Shown one piece after another: positions 1-8,872 of a stretch of 64,000 nucleotides of DNA (the first letter of the stretch is position 1; every line of letters begins with the position of its first letter). Source of the DNA: Sphingobium sp. EP60837 (lineage in GTDB: Bacteria; Pseudomonadota; Alphaproteobacteria; Sphingomonadales; Sphingomonadaceae). The DNA lies in contig NZ_CP015986.1 in NCBI RefSeq assembly GCF_001658005.1, positions 2,171,501-2,235,500 on the forward strand, read 5' to 3'. A program made the translations under genes and the position numbers. The notes under the pieces are model-generated. The model was not told the DNA's origin, ran no database searches, and was given only the letters and a program-made list of their open reading frames with translations.

Positions 1-1
1 C

Positions 2-214
2 ACCGATGTCGTGATGCCCGGCATGTCGGGCAAGGATCTGAGCGAACGCGCGCGTACGTTGAAACCCGACCTCAAGATTCTCTACACCAGCGGTTATACC
101 CGCGACGGCTTCCTGCGCGACGGAAAGCTCGACCCGGGCATTGCCCTGCTGCCCAAGCCCTTCACCCTGCAAGACCTGGCCAGTCGCCTCCGCGACATCT
201 TGGACCGAGTCTGA
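2..214 (+). CDS. Response-regulator receiver domain, C-terminal part (5' end outside window)
   Basis: The window opens inside a CheY-like receiver domain. The first residues read TDVVMPGMSG, where D is the expected phospho-acceptor; the conserved Lys lies in LLPKPF and the frame ends shortly after the last helix. It closely resembles the C-terminal receiver of the hybrid kinase at 4723-6756 (both have a PDLKIL strand, a GY turn, LDPG, then KPF), so it is probably the tail of a paralogous hybrid histidine kinase rather than a stand-alone regulator. The upstream part is not visible, so the full architecture is inference. Confidence 0.75.
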   Translation, partial: TDVVMPGMSGKDLSERARTLKPDLKILYTSGYTRDGFLRDGKLDPGIALLPKPFTLQDLASRLRDILDRV

Positions 215-255
215 AGGCGGCGAGGCTCTCCGGGCGAAAAGCTACCGCCCACCTC

Positions 256-1023
256 TCAAGGTTCAGTAAGCGCGATATCCATATCCGCGAGCGCCAGCCG
301 CAACAGCTCCGTCATCGCCGCTCGCGCCGCCGCCGTGTCGCGGGAGGCAATCGCCTCGAAAACCGCGCGATGATCCGGCAGCGGATCGCGCGGCGGCGCT
401 GACTTCCGCTGCTTGAACATGGTCGTCCAACTGACCGCCGCGCCCACGGAGCTTGCCAGCGCCGCCAGCGCTTCATTCTGCGTCGCGGCCAATATCGCAT
501 TGTGGAACTGCTGATCCGCCGCGCGCCCTTCCTCGGTCGCCAGCCCATGCTCGCCCATCGTCGAGAGCGCTGTCTCCATGGTCGCCAGTTGGGCATCGGT
601 CCGCCGCCGCGCCGCGAGTTCCGCAGCCGATGGTTCGATCAGGCCGCGCAGTTCGAACAGGTCGCGCACAAAGGCGGGGTCCGGCTCGCCCGCGAACATC
701 CAGGCCAGCATCTCCGGGTCCAGCACATTCCATCGGCTGCGCGGCAGCACGCGGGTGCCCGCCTTGGGGCGGCTTTCCAGCATGCCCTTCGCGATCAGGA
801 TGCGCACGGCCTCGCGATAAGCGGTGCGGGACACGCGAAGCCGCTCGGCTGCCTCGATCTCGCCTTCGAACAGCTCGCCGGGTCTGTATTTTCCCGCGAC
901 GATCGCGCTGCCCAGCTGCCGGGCGATCGCCTGGTGGATGCGAAGGCCGCCCTCCTCATGTCCGAACATGCGTTCAGCTGAATGCTTGCCTTCGCTGCCC
1001 AACGCTCGCTCCTTGCCAGTCAT
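256..1023 (-). CDS. GntR/FadR-family transcriptional regulator
   Basis: A winged-helix GntR domain covers about residues 25-95 (IHQAIARQLGSAI, then the recognition region VSRTAYREAVRIL and wing KAGTRV), followed by an all-helical FCD ligand-binding domain of about 140 residues, which defines the FadR subfamily. FCD regulators usually bind an organic or sugar acid and repress adjacent catabolic genes. It lies about 80 bp downstream of the sugar-acid dehydratase on the same strand, so it is probably co-transcribed and regulates the divergent dehydratase/dgoK-dgoA promoters. The ATG at 1023 was chosen; an in-frame TTG at 1056 and an ATG at 969 are alternatives. The inducer cannot be read from sequence; 2-keto-3-deoxygalactonate or galactonate is a guess from context. 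Confidence 0.88.
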   Translation of the reverse strand: MTGKERALGSEGKHSAERMFGHEEGGLRIHQAIARQLGSAIVAGKYRPGELFEGEIEAAERLRVSRTAYREAVRILIAKGMLESRPKAGTRVLPRSRWNVLDPEMLAWMFAGEPDPAFVRDLFELRGLIEPSAAELAARRRTDAQLATMETALSTMGEHGLATEEGRAADQQFHNAILAATQNEALAALASSVGAAVSWTTMFKQRKSAPPRDPLPDHRAVFEAIASRDTAAARAAMTELLRLALADMDIALTEP

Positions 1024-1101
1024 CGAACGCCAGCCGTACGGCAATGCCGCTCTCAAAGAAAGTCGCCCGCAGCCGCCGTCCGCCGATGCTCGCCTGACCG
1101 C

Positions 1102-2904
1102 TCAATGATTGTCGCGCGGCAGGCCCTTGGTCTGGGCGATACGCTGATATTTCTCCGCCCCTTCCAATATCGCGCCGCTGTCGAGTTGCCCGACCAGCGC
1201 GCGCTGAATCTCCTGCCATGGCGTCTGCGAGGCGGGGTAGGGGTAGCCCCCCTCGGCCAGCAGAGCCGATCGCCGCGCAGACAGTTCTTCATCCGAAATC
1301 AGCACATTCACCATGCCTGCATTCAAGTCCATCCGCACCCGATCGCCGGTCCGCAGCAGCGCCAGGCCACCCGTGGCCGCCGCTTCTGGCGAGGCGTTCA
1401 GGATCGAGGGACTGCCGCTGGTGCCTGATTGCCGCCCGTCGCCGATGCAGGGCAGGGCGCTGATGCCCTCCGTGATCAGATATGCGGGCGGCCGCATGTT
1501 CACCACCTCCGCCGCGCCGGGATAGCCGATCGGCCCCGCGCCGCGCATGAACATCAGCGTGTCGGCCGTGATGCCCACCGCCGGGTCATCGATCCGCGCA
1601 TGATAATCCTCCGGCCCGTCGAATACGACCGCAGGCCCTTCAAAGGCATTGGGATCATTGGGATTGGACAGATAACGCTGGCGGAACTCGTCGCTGATGA
1701 CGCTGGTCTTCATGATCGCCGCGTCGAACAAATTGCCGGAGAGGACCAGGAATCCCGCCTCCTCCTTGATCGGCTGGGCGAAGGGCCGGATGACCTTCTC
1801 ATCCTCGATCGCGGCGTCCCGGCAATTCTCGCCCATGGTCCTGCCGTTGACGGTCATCGCCCCCTCGCGGATCAGGCCCTGGCCGATCAACTGCCCGACC
1901 ACCGCAGGCACGCCGCCCGCATGATAATAATCCTCGCCCAGATATTCGCCCGCCGGCTGGAGGTTCACCAGCAGCGGGACCTTATGCCCCACTGCCTCCC
2001 AGTCCTTGAGCGGCAGTTCGACCCCGGCATGGCGCGCGATCGCCGCCAGATGGATCGGCGCATTTGTCGATCCGCCGATCGCCGAATTCACCACGATCGC
2101 ATTATGGAATGCGTCCAGCGTCAAGATGTCGGAAGGTTTCAGATCCTCCGCCACCATTTCGACGATGCGCTTGCCGGTGCGATAGGCGGCCTCCTGCCGA
2201 TCGCGATAGGGCGCAGGGATCGCCGCCGATCCGGGCAGCATCATGCCCAGCGCCTCGGCGAGGCTGTTCATCGTCGTCGCCGTGCCCATGGTGTTGCAAT
2301 AGCCGGTCGAGGGCGCCGACGACGCCACCAGCTTGATGAAGCCCTCATCGTCGATCTTACCTGCCGCCAGCAACTGCCGCGCATGCCAGACGATCGTGCC
2401 CGATCCCGTCCGCTCGCCCTTGTGCCAGCCGTTCAGCATCGGTCCCACCGACAGCGCGATCGCGGGGATATTGACCGTCGCCGCCGCCATCAGCAGCGCG
2501 GGTGTCGTCTTGTCGCAACCAGTGGTCAGCACCACGCCGTCGATCGGATAGCCGTACAGCGCCTCGACCAGCCCCAGATAGGCGAGGTTCCGGTCCAGTC
2601 CCGCGGTCGGCCGCTTGCCCGTCTCCTGGATCGGATGAACGGGAAATTCCAACGCGATGCCGCCCATCTCCCTTATGCCCTCGCGAATCCGCTCCGCCAG
2701 CACCAGATGATGACGGTTGCATGGCGACAGGTCGCTCCCGGTCTGCGCAATGCCGATGATCGGCCTGCCGCTCCGCAATTCCTCAAGGCTGAGGCCGAAG
2801 TTCAGGTAGCGCTCCAGGTAGAGTGCGGTCATGTCGATGTTGTCGGGGTTGTCGAACCAGGCGCGGCTGCGCAATTTCCGGTCGGCAGGGAAGGATACGG
2901 CCAT
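1102..2904 (-). CDS. IlvD/Edd-family sugar-acid dehydratase (D-xylonate dehydratase type)
   Basis: A 600-residue dehydratase of the dihydroxy-acid/phosphogluconate dehydratase family. Three cysteines expected to bind the iron-sulfur cluster are visible: C62 (SPCNRHH), C130 ([10 protein letters not shown]) and C203 (GYCNTMGTA). The N-terminus ([20 protein letters not shown]) and the C-terminal [20 protein letters not shown] stretch closely match the Caulobacter xylonate dehydratase group. The family removes water from an aldonic acid to give 2-keto-3-deoxy-aldonate. The neighbours are a 2-keto-3-deoxygalactonate kinase and aldolase, so D-galactonate (or a stereo-related acid) is a likelier substrate than xylonate, whose product is not normally phosphorylated. 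The start is the ATG at 2904; the longer open frame to 3948 overlaps dgoK and is not real. Confidence 0.9.
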   Translation of the reverse strand: MAVSFPADRKLRSRAWFDNPDNIDMTALYLERYLNFGLSLEELRSGRPIIGIAQTGSDLSPCNRHHLVLAERIREGIREMGGIALEFPVHPIQETGKRPTAGLDRNLAYLGLVEALYGYPIDGVVLTTGCDKTTPALLMAAATVNIPAIALSVGPMLNGWHKGERTGSGTIVWHARQLLAAGKIDDEGFIKLVASSAPSTGYCNTMGTATTMNSLAEALGMMLPGSAAIPAPYRDRQEAAYRTGKRIVEMVAEDLKPSDILTLDAFHNAIVVNSAIGGSTNAPIHLAAIARHAGVELPLKDWEAVGHKVPLLVNLQPAGEYLGEDYYHAGGVPAVVGQLIGQGLIREGAMTVNGRTMGENCRDAAIEDEKVIRPFAQPIKEEAGFLVLSGNLFDAAIMKTSVISDEFRQRYLSNPNDPNAFEGPAVVFDGPEDYHARIDDPAVGITADTLMFMRGAGPIGYPGAAEVVNMRPPAYLITEGISALPCIGDGRQSGTSGSPSILNASPEAAATGGLALLRTGDRVRMDLNAGMVNVLISDEELSARRSALLAEGGYPYPASQTPWQEIQRALVGQLDSGAILEGAEKYQRIAQTKGLPRDNH

Positions 2905-2938
2905 GAGAACATCCTGAAAAGCTAGGGCTGTGCAACAG

Positions 2939-2961
2939 ATTGACGTCTTCGCTCGGTCAAT
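2939..2961. promoter_or_regulatory. Inverted repeat in the divergent dehydratase/dgoK promoter region
   Basis: ATTGAC (2939-2944) and GTCAAT (2956-2961) form a perfect 6-bp inverted repeat with an 11-bp spacer, in the 138-bp gap between the divergently transcribed dehydratase and dgoK genes. It is a candidate operator for the neighbouring GntR regulator. The centre-to-centre spacing of about 17 bp is compatible with a dimeric regulator, but no family consensus is matched exactly. Confidence 0.35.
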
Positions 2962-3042
2962 ATACTCATACAAATAGACAGACAAGGATGGATTGCATTC
3001 TCCCGTGAAACCGTTAGCCCAGCAGCACACAGGTCCCCAGAT

Positions 3043-3945
3043 ATGAGCGGTTATGACGTCGTCGGCGATTGGGGCACGAGCCGACTGCGCCTGTTCCGCA
3101 TCGAACAGGGTGAGGTTATTGCGCGCCTCGAGGGTCCCGGCATTGCTGCGGTCGGCGCGAATGCGGAAGCAGCCTTCGCAGACAGCATCGCGCCTTGGCT
3201 CGACGGTGGCATGCCCGGCAGCATTCGCCTCTGCGGCATGGCCGGTGCGCGCGACGGCTGGGTGGAGGCGCCCTATGCCGATTGTCCCGCTACTTCCAGC
3301 GACTGGCGCTCCGCCGCAGCCCGGTTCGACTGGCGCGGCGTGCCCGTCACCATCCTCGCCGGGCTCGCCTGCACCAGCAGCGATGGCGTGCCGGACGTCA
3401 TGCGGGGCGAGGAGACACAGCTGTTCGGCGCCATCAACCGCCACCCCCATCTGGCCGATGGCCGCCAACTGATCGTCCTGCCCGGCACGCACAATAAGTG
3501 GACGCTGGTCGAAGATGGCCGCATCCTCACCTTCCGCACGGTTCCCACTGGCGAACTCTACGCGCTGCTGCATGGCCAATCGACGCTGGGCGCCAAGTCG
3601 AAACCGCACAATCCTGCCGAAGAAGGCGATGGCTTTGCCGAAGGTCTTGGCCGCGCTGGGCAGGGCGGTCTGCTCACCAGCCTCTTCGCCGCACGGTCGA
3701 TGCGGCTGCGCGCCGGACGGTCTTCCGATTGGGCGGCTGCCTATCTTTCCGGCCTGCTGATCGGATGCGAGATTGCGGAGGTCACCGCGATGCTCGGGGA
3801 GGCAGGCAACATCACCCTGATCGGCGATCAGCGCCTTTGCACCCACTACGCGCAGGCGCTGGAAGCGCAGGGCCTTACCACCCATATGCTGGACGGCGAC
3901 GATTGCGTGCTCGCCGGCCTCACCCTTCCGGAGAATGACGCATGA
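3043..3945 (+). CDS. dgoK: 2-dehydro-3-deoxygalactonokinase
   Basis: A 300-residue sugar-acid kinase with the ASKHA nucleotide-binding fold. The N-terminal phosphate motif [10 protein letters not shown] (residues 8-17) and [14 protein letters not shown] in the middle are characteristic of DgoK. It phosphorylates 2-keto-3-deoxygalactonate at C6 using ATP, the second step of the De Ley-Doudoroff galactose/galactonate route. The stop overlaps the dgoA start as ATGA (3942-3945), so the two are translationally coupled. It is divergent from the dehydratase gene, which would supply its substrate. Confidence 0.93.
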   Translation: MSGYDVVGDWGTSRLRLFRIEQGEVIARLEGPGIAAVGANAEAAFADSIAPWLDGGMPGSIRLCGMAGARDGWVEAPYADCPATSSDWRSAAARFDWRGVPVTILAGLACTSSDGVPDVMRGEETQLFGAINRHPHLADGRQLIVLPGTHNKWTLVEDGRILTFRTVPTGELYALLHGQSTLGAKSKPHNPAEEGDGFAEGLGRAGQGGLLTSLFAARSMRLRAGRSSDWAAAYLSGLLIGCEIAEVTAMLGEAGNITLIGDQRLCTHYAQALEAQGLTTHMLDGDDCVLAGLTLPENDA

Positions 3946-4568
3946 CACTCGACGCCCTGCTCGCGGATGGCGCGCCCCCGATCGCCGCCATCCTGCGCGG
4001 CCTGCGTCCCGAAGAAGCCCCCGCGATCGGCGCGGCGCTTATCGATGCGGGGATCCAAATTCTCGAAGTGCCACTGAATTCACCCGACCCGCTGGAGAGC
4101 ATCGGTGCACTTCAGCAAGCTTTCGGAGCTAAGGCTCTGATCGGAGGCGGCACGGTGCTGACGGTCGATGCGGTGGAGGATCTGCACCGCGTCGGCGGTC
4201 GCATCATGGTCACGCCCAATACCGACGCAGCCGTGATCGCGCGCGGCGCGGAACTCGGCCTTGAACTGCTGCCCGGCTTTCTGACCCCCAGCGAGGCATT
4301 CGTGGCCGTCAAAGCAGGCGCCCGCCGCCTGAAACTTTTCCCCGCCGCGCAGCTCGGCCCCGCCTATGTTAAGGCGGTGAAGGACGTTCTTCCCCGCCAT
4401 GTCGGCCTCTGGGCGGTAGGGGGCACCGGCGCAGATACGATCGGTCAGTGGCTCGCGGCGGGCTGCGAAGGCATAGGCGTCGGCGGCGCTCTATACCGCC
4501 CCGGCGACAGCGCGGATGTGGTCGGGGAACGTGCCGCAGCCTTGGTCGCCGCCTGGCGCGCGATTTAG
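3942..4568 (+). CDS. dgoA: 2-dehydro-3-deoxy-6-phosphogalactonate aldolase
   Basis: A 208-residue class I KDPG/KDPGal aldolase (TIM barrel). Visible family features are [10 protein letters not shown] near the N-terminus, [13 protein letters not shown], the GGGTVLT loop, VTPNTD, and the Schiff-base lysine region [13 protein letters not shown]. It cleaves 2-keto-3-deoxy-6-phosphogalactonate to pyruvate and glyceraldehyde 3-phosphate. Pairing with dgoK and the ATGA overlap favour the galactonate rather than the gluconate isomer. It ends the plus-strand operon and is followed by a large palindromic repeat. Confidence 0.93.
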   Translation: MTLDALLADGAPPIAAILRGLRPEEAPAIGAALIDAGIQILEVPLNSPDPLESIGALQQAFGAKALIGGGTVLTVDAVEDLHRVGGRIMVTPNTDAAVIARGAELGLELLPGFLTPSEAFVAVKAGARRLKLFPAAQLGPAYVKAVKDVLPRHVGLWAVGGTGADTIGQWLAAGCEGIGVGGALYRPGDSADVVGERAAALVAAWRAI

Positions 4569-4593
4569 CGGATAAGACCTCCTACGCCTCCCC

Positions 4594-4666
4594 GTTCGTA
4601 TCGAGCGAAGTCGAGAAACGTGAAGCGCGCGCTCTAATCCGTTTCTCGACTTCGCTCGATACGAAC
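4594..4666. repeat. Large intergenic palindrome (27-bp perfect arms)
   Basis: The left arm runs 4594-4620 and the right arm 4640-4666; they are exact reverse complements over 27 bp with a 19-nt spacer. It sits between two convergent genes (dgoA and the hybrid kinase), so the transcript would form a very stable hairpin that could serve as a bidirectional transcription end or mRNA stabiliser. A near-identical single arm occurs at 37772-37798. Confidence 0.85.
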
Positions 4667-4722
4667 AGAGGTTTGTGGCCGTCACGTATCTCAGTCAATT
4701 TGTCGAGGGCCAAGCCCGCCCA

Positions 4723-6756
4723 TTACCCCACCTGCCGCGTCTCTTGCCGGTCCAGCATTTCCCGTACCTTTCCCGCCAGATCGGCATAGGTGAAAGGCTT
4801 GGTCAGCAACTCGACGCCCGGGTCCAGCCGCCCGTGGTGGAAGATCGCGTTGCGTGCATAGCCGGTCGCGAACAATATCTTGAGATCCGGCCGCCGAAGC
4901 GCCGCTTCCCGCGCCACGTCCGCGCCCGTCATCCCGCCGGGCAGCACCACATCGGTAAAGAGCAGATCGACCGGCGGTGTGGCGCGGTCCAGCGCATCCA
5001 GCGCGGCTGCGCCGTTATTGGCCTCTATCACGCGATAACCTAGTTCGTTCAGCACCTCGACGGCATAGGCGCGCACCTTGTCGTCATCCTCGCATACCAG
5101 CACCGTTTCATGGCCGCCGCCATGCGGTAACCGTGGGCTTCCCTCCGCCCGGTCATTGGCTGGCACAGGCCCATGATGGCGCGGCAGGTAGATCTTGATG
5201 CTGGTCCCCTGACCGACCTCCGAATAGACGCGGATATGACCGCCCGACTGTTTGATGAAGCCATAGACCATCGACAGGCCCAGGCCCGTGCCGCGTCCGA
5301 CCTCCTTTGTCGTGAAAAACGGCTCGATCGCATGTCGCAACGTATCGGGGTCCATGCCGTGGCCCGTATCCGACATGCTGATCAGCACATATTGCCCCGG
5401 CGTCACCTCTTCTTCCTGGGCGGCATAATGGTCGTCGATGTGCGTGTTGGCGACTTCGATCGTCAGCTTGCCGCCACCCGGCATCGCGTCGCGCGCGTTG
5501 ACTGCCAAGTTCAACAGCGCATTTTCCATCTGGTTGACGTCGATCTCCACCGGCCAGACGCGCGCCGTCTGGATCGTCTCCACCTCGATCGTCTCGCCCA
5601 GCGTGCGCCCCAGTAGGTCCGACATGCCACTGACCAGCCGATTGGGATCGGCTCGCTCGGGCGTCAGCGGCTGGCGGCGGGAAAAGGCCAGCAGCCGCTG
5701 CGTCAGCATCGCGGCCCGCTCGGCCCCGGCCATCGCATTTTCCGCCGCCCGGCGCAGTCGATCGTTGTTCTTCAGGCCGCGTTGCAAAAGTTCCAGATTG
5801 CCGGTCACGACCTGTAGCAGATTGTTGAAGTCATGGGCGACGCCGCCGGTCAGTTGGCCCAGCGTCTCCATCTTCTGCGCCTGCCGTAGCGCCGCCTCCG
5901 CCTCTGCCAGCGCCCTGCTATGAGCGCGCTGCTCGGTAACGTCGCGCGCTACGCAATAGATTAGTCCATTGTCGGGCACCGCCGTCCAGCTGAAGTTGCG
6001 ATAGCTGCCATCCTTCGCCCGAAAGCGATTTTCGAACCGCAGCGTCGGCACCCCTTGCTGCAGCGTCTCCAGTTCGTTGCGTACGCGCGCGACGTCCTCG
6101 GGATGCTCCATCCATTCCGACGTCCGGCCGATCAGTTCGTCCTCGCTCCAGCCCAATATGTCCGTCCAGGCGGGGCTGGCCGACAGCCATGTGCCCGTCA
6201 TGTCCGCCACCAGGAAAGGGTCTCGCGCCAGCGTCCACAAACGATTGCGTTCGGCCAGCATTTCGCGCTCGGCCTTCACGCGTTGCGTGGTTTCGCTGAC
6301 GATGCACAGCGCGCCGCCGATGGACCCGTCGCTTTCGAATACGGGCGAATAGCTGATGTCGAAAAACACCTCTTCGCCTCGACCGCCGTCACGCTCGATA
6401 TAAAAAGGGCGGTCCTTTGCATGGACCGTCTCGCCTTTCTCGACGACGGACAGCAGCAGGGGCTCAAGATCTTGCCACAACTCGGCCCAGCCTTCGCGCG
6501 CGGGGCGGCCCAGCACGGCGGGGTGCTTGTCGCCAATGGTCGGGGCATATGCTTCATTGTAAAGCGCGCAAAGATCCGGACCCCAAAACAGCACGATCTC
6601 GGCCTTGGACGACAGCATCAGTCGCACTGTCGATATCAGGGCGGGCGACCATTGATCGACCGGACCCAATGGCGACTGTTCGCCGATACGGGTGGTCAGT
6701 TCGCCTAGCGGGCCTTGCGCCGCGATCATCCCGGCGATGTTGTTCGCCGCCGTCAT
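4723..6756 (-). CDS. Hybrid sensor histidine kinase (PAS-PAS-HisKA-HATPase-REC)
   Basis: A 677-residue soluble hybrid kinase without transmembrane segments. Two PAS-like sensor regions lie at about 35-160 and 172-275. The phospho-accepting His is H308 in GGVAHDFNNLLQ. The ATPase N-box (NLAVNARDAMPGGG, from 416), G1 (DTGHGM, 463-468) and G2 (GRGTGLGLSMVYG) are complete. A C-terminal receiver follows with phospho-acceptor D602 in LLFTDVVLP and the LTKPF lysine. The AHDFNNLL H-box is common in cytosolic PAS kinases of alphaproteobacteria, some of them light or redox sensors; no flavin-binding Cys motif is seen, so the signal is unknown. It is convergent with dgoA. Confidence 0.93.
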   Translation of the reverse strand: MTAANNIAGMIAAQGPLGELTTRIGEQSPLGPVDQWSPALISTVRLMLSSKAEIVLFWGPDLCALYNEAYAPTIGDKHPAVLGRPAREGWAELWQDLEPLLLSVVEKGETVHAKDRPFYIERDGGRGEEVFFDISYSPVFESDGSIGGALCIVSETTQRVKAEREMLAERNRLWTLARDPFLVADMTGTWLSASPAWTDILGWSEDELIGRTSEWMEHPEDVARVRNELETLQQGVPTLRFENRFRAKDGSYRNFSWTAVPDNGLIYCVARDVTEQRAHSRALAEAEAALRQAQKMETLGQLTGGVAHDFNNLLQVVTGNLELLQRGLKNNDRLRRAAENAMAGAERAAMLTQRLLAFSRRQPLTPERADPNRLVSGMSDLLGRTLGETIEVETIQTARVWPVEIDVNQMENALLNLAVNARDAMPGGGKLTIEVANTHIDDHYAAQEEEVTPGQYVLISMSDTGHGMDPDTLRHAIEPFFTTKEVGRGTGLGLSMVYGFIKQSGGHIRVYSEVGQGTSIKIYLPRHHGPVPANDRAEGSPRLPHGGGHETVLVCEDDDKVRAYAVEVLNELGYRVIEANNGAAALDALDRATPPVDLLFTDVVLPGGMTGADVAREAALRRPDLKILFATGYARNAIFHHGRLDPGVELLTKPFTYADLAGKVREMLDRQETRQVG

Positions 6757-6782
6757 CGATTATCCTCTGTTAAGAACCGCAT

Positions 6783-6817
6783 AGACAGGGATACGCCTGT
6801 CTGTTGAATTGTATCCC
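6783..6817. promoter_or_regulatory. Two overlapping inverted repeats upstream of the hybrid kinase
   Basis: AGACAGG (6783-6789) pairs with CCTGTCT (6796-6802), and GGGATAC (6788-6794) pairs with GTATCCC (6811-6817), in the 141-bp divergent gap between the hybrid kinase and ctaA. Overlapping dyads of this kind suggest a regulator site or alternative hairpins in the kinase leader. There is no known consensus match. Confidence 0.25.
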
Positions 6818-6897
6818 GCTCGCGCGGGCCGCTGCGACCTTTTGTCCATGGGTCGCCCTCTTGCAACAATCGGGGCATCGGCGCATGGATCGCCGTC

Positions 6898-7944
6898 ATG
6901 ACCGCCATCGCTCTCCGTCGCCCGGCCATGTCCGCTCCCCGCCCTGCATCCATCGCCCGCTGGCTGCTTGCTGTCGCGGCGCTGGTTTTCTGCATGGTGG
7001 TGGTCGGCGGCATCACGCGCCTGACCGAATCGGGCCTTTCGATCACTCAGTGGAAGCCCATTGCCGGGGCCATTCCACCGATCACGCACGACCAGTGGAT
7101 GGAGGCGTTCCGCCTCTATCAGCAGATCCCCGAATATCAGCAGCTTCGGCAGGGCATGACCCTGTCCGATTTCCAGTTCATCTTTTTCTGGGAATGGGTG
7201 CACCGGCTGCTCGGCCGCCTGATCGGCGTCGCTTTCGCGCTGCCCCTGCTGTGGTTTGCCTGGCGCCGGGCCATCCCTATCGGTTATGGTCTGCGCCTTG
7301 TCGCGCTGCTCGCGCTCGGCGGGCTTCAGGGTGCGATCGGCTGGTGGATGGTGAAATCCGGCCTCTCGGTGCGCACCGATGTCAGCCATTACCGGCTCGC
7401 CATTCATCTCCTGACGGCGCTCTTCATCATGGGCGGGCTCATCTGGACCGCCCTCGATCTGCGCGCGGTTGCGCGTGATCCATCCGCCCGACCTGCAATC
7501 CTGCCGCCATTTGCGCTGCTCGTGCTGCTGGTCCTGTTCGTCCAGCTGCTGTTCGGCGCTTTCACCGCCGGGCTGGACGCGGGTTATGTCTCCAATAGCT
7601 GGCCGCTCATGAACGACCATTTGGTGCCTGAGGGCATCGAGTGGCTGGGCTCGCTCTGGGCTACGATCTCCAACGACCCCTATCTCGTCCACTTCATCCA
7701 CCGTTGGTGGGCCTGGGTCGCAGCCGCCATGCTGATCCTGCTCGCGCGCAAGGCAAAGCGGGCGGGGCAGCGTGGCGCGTCGATCGCGATCAATGCCGCT
7801 GTCGGGACGCAGGTTGCGCTCGGCATCGCTACGGTTGTCAGTGGCATCGCTCTGCCGCTCGCGGTGCTGCATCAAGCGGTCGGCGCGCTGGTAGTCGCGT
7901 CTGCCGCCTGGGGCTCGCATGCCGTGGGGGCGCGCCGGGCATGA
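6898..7944 (+). CDS. ctaA: Heme A synthase (COX15/CtaA)
   Basis: A 348-residue, roughly eight-TM integral membrane protein that oxidises the C8 methyl of heme O to the formyl of heme A for aa3-type cytochrome oxidase. Family motifs are GGITRLTESGLS after the first TM, the long first periplasmic loop typical of the COX15 type, and heme-ligand histidines H102 (EWVHRLLGR), H170 (YRLAIHLL), H268 (VHFIHRWWAW) and H325 (LHQAVGA). There is no Cys pair in the first loop, as usual for the proteobacterial/mitochondrial type. The ATG at 6898 precedes a short basic leader. The stop overlaps cutA as ATGA. Confidence 0.95.
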   Translation: MTAIALRRPAMSAPRPASIARWLLAVAALVFCMVVVGGITRLTESGLSITQWKPIAGAIPPITHDQWMEAFRLYQQIPEYQQLRQGMTLSDFQFIFFWEWVHRLLGRLIGVAFALPLLWFAWRRAIPIGYGLRLVALLALGGLQGAIGWWMVKSGLSVRTDVSHYRLAIHLLTALFIMGGLIWTALDLRAVARDPSARPAILPPFALLVLLVLFVQLLFGAFTAGLDAGYVSNSWPLMNDHLVPEGIEWLGSLWATISNDPYLVHFIHRWWAWVAAAMLILLARKAKRAGQRGASIAINAAVGTQVALGIATVVSGIALPLAVLHQAVGALVVASAAWGSHAVGARRA

Positions 7945-8261
7945 GCGGGGTGGCGCTCGTCTATACGCTGTTCGGTTCGGCCGAAGCCGCCGAGCGCGTC
8001 GCGCGCCAGCTTGTTGAGGAGCGTCTGGCCGCATGCGCCAACATATTGGCTCAGGGCACGTCCATCTATGAATGGAACGGCGTCCTGGAAATGTCGGCCG
8101 AGGTGCCGGTGCTGTTCAAGACCACCCCGTCGCGCCGCGACGCGCTGATGGCGCGGATCGCCGAACTTCACGACTATGATGTGCCTGCAATCCTCGCTCT
8201 GCCGGTCGAAATGGCCGATCTCAGCTACGCAAAATGGGTCGCCGAGCAGATCGCGAAATGA
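7941..8261 (+). CDS. cutA: CutA1 family divalent-cation tolerance protein
   Basis: A 106-residue small trimeric CutA1 protein: VYTLFGSAEAAERVARQLVEE, then CANI, the YEWNGVLE strand and HDYDVPAILALP are family signatures. CutA1 was linked to copper tolerance in E. coli, but its molecular role is unresolved. It begins at the ATG that overlaps the ctaA stop, so it is translationally coupled to a heme/copper-oxidase assembly gene. The long frame starting upstream inside ctaA is not real. Confidence 0.92.
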   Translation: MSGVALVYTLFGSAEAAERVARQLVEERLAACANILAQGTSIYEWNGVLEMSAEVPVLFKTTPSRRDALMARIAELHDYDVPAILALPVEMADLSYAKWVAEQIAK

Positions 8262-8282
8262 CGGGTATTATTTTACCCGTCA
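8259..8282 (+). terminator. Hairpin at the end of ctaA-cutA
   Basis: TGACGGGTA (8259-8267) and TACCCGTCA (8274-8282) are perfect 9-bp arms around a 6-nt loop; the left arm contains the cutA stop codon. No U-run follows, so it may be a weak terminator or a 3'-end stabiliser. Confidence 0.4.
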
Positions 8283-8300
8283 GGAAAGTGGCCGAATCTC

Positions 8301-8329
8301 TTGACTTCTGAAGGTGTGCCGGTCATTAG
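8301..8329 (+). promoter_or_regulatory. Candidate sigma-70 promoter of rplM-rpsI
   Basis: TTGACT (8301-8306) and CATTAG (8324-8329) with a 17-bp spacer lie about 60 bp before the rplM start, in the gap after the cutA hairpin. The -35 is good and the -10 is imperfect. Confidence 0.4.
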
Positions 8330-8392
8330 CGCCCATCTTTGAACGCCCTCAAAACACGTTCAATTCACTATTTCATTCTGGAGATTGGCACC

Positions 8393-8872
8393 ATGAAGGC
8401 GCTGATGAAGACCACTAAGCCGGCAACCCCGGCCACGGTCGAAAAGAAGTGGATCCTGATCGACGCGGAAGGTCTCGTCGTCGGCCGCCTCGCCTCGACC
8501 GTCGCGAACATCCTTCGCGGCAAGCACAAGACGTCCTTCACCCCCCACGTTGATTGCGGTGACAATGTCATCATCATCAACGCGGACAAGGTGAAGTTCA
8601 CCGGCCGCAAGCTTACCGACAAGGTCTATTACAAGCACACAGGCTACGCCGGCGGCATCAAGGAAACCACGCCTGCCAAGATTCTGGAAGGCCGTTTCCC
8701 CGAGCGCGTCCTTGAAAAGGCCGTTGAGCGCATGATCCCCCGTGGTCCGCTCGGCCGTCAGCAGATGCGCAACCTGCGCATCTTCGCCGGTGCTGAACAT
8801 CCGCACGAAGCGCAGAACCCCGAAGTGCTCGATTTCGCGTCGCGCAACCGCAAGAACAAGGTGGGTGCATAA
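8393..8872 (+). CDS. rplM: 50S ribosomal protein L13
   Basis: A 159-residue L13 of the large ribosomal subunit. The core has [46 protein letters not shown] and [11 protein letters not shown] 15-residue Thr/Pro/Ala-rich N-terminal extension precedes the conserved core. The start at 8393 has GGAG at good spacing; the longer frame to 8339 has no such site. The stop overlaps the rpsI ATG by one base (TAATG), the usual rplM-rpsI operon. Confidence 0.97.
   Translation: MKALMKTTKPATPATVEKKWILIDAEGLVVGRLASTVANILRGKHKTSFTPHVDCGDNVIIINADKVKFTGRKLTDKVYYKHTGYAGGIKETTPAKILEGRFPERVLEKAVERMIPRGPLGRQQMRNLRIFAGAEHPHEAQNPEVLDFASRNRKNKVGA

Noticed and set aside
1429..2925. 498-codon open frame on the plus strand
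   Set aside because: Shadow of the dehydratase gene in GC-rich DNA; Arg-rich composition and no recognisable domain.
2905..3948. N-terminal extension of the dehydratase frame on the minus strand (948-codon frame)
   Set aside because: It is antisense to dgoK; the dehydratase family start is clear at 2904 and the extra residues resemble no protein.
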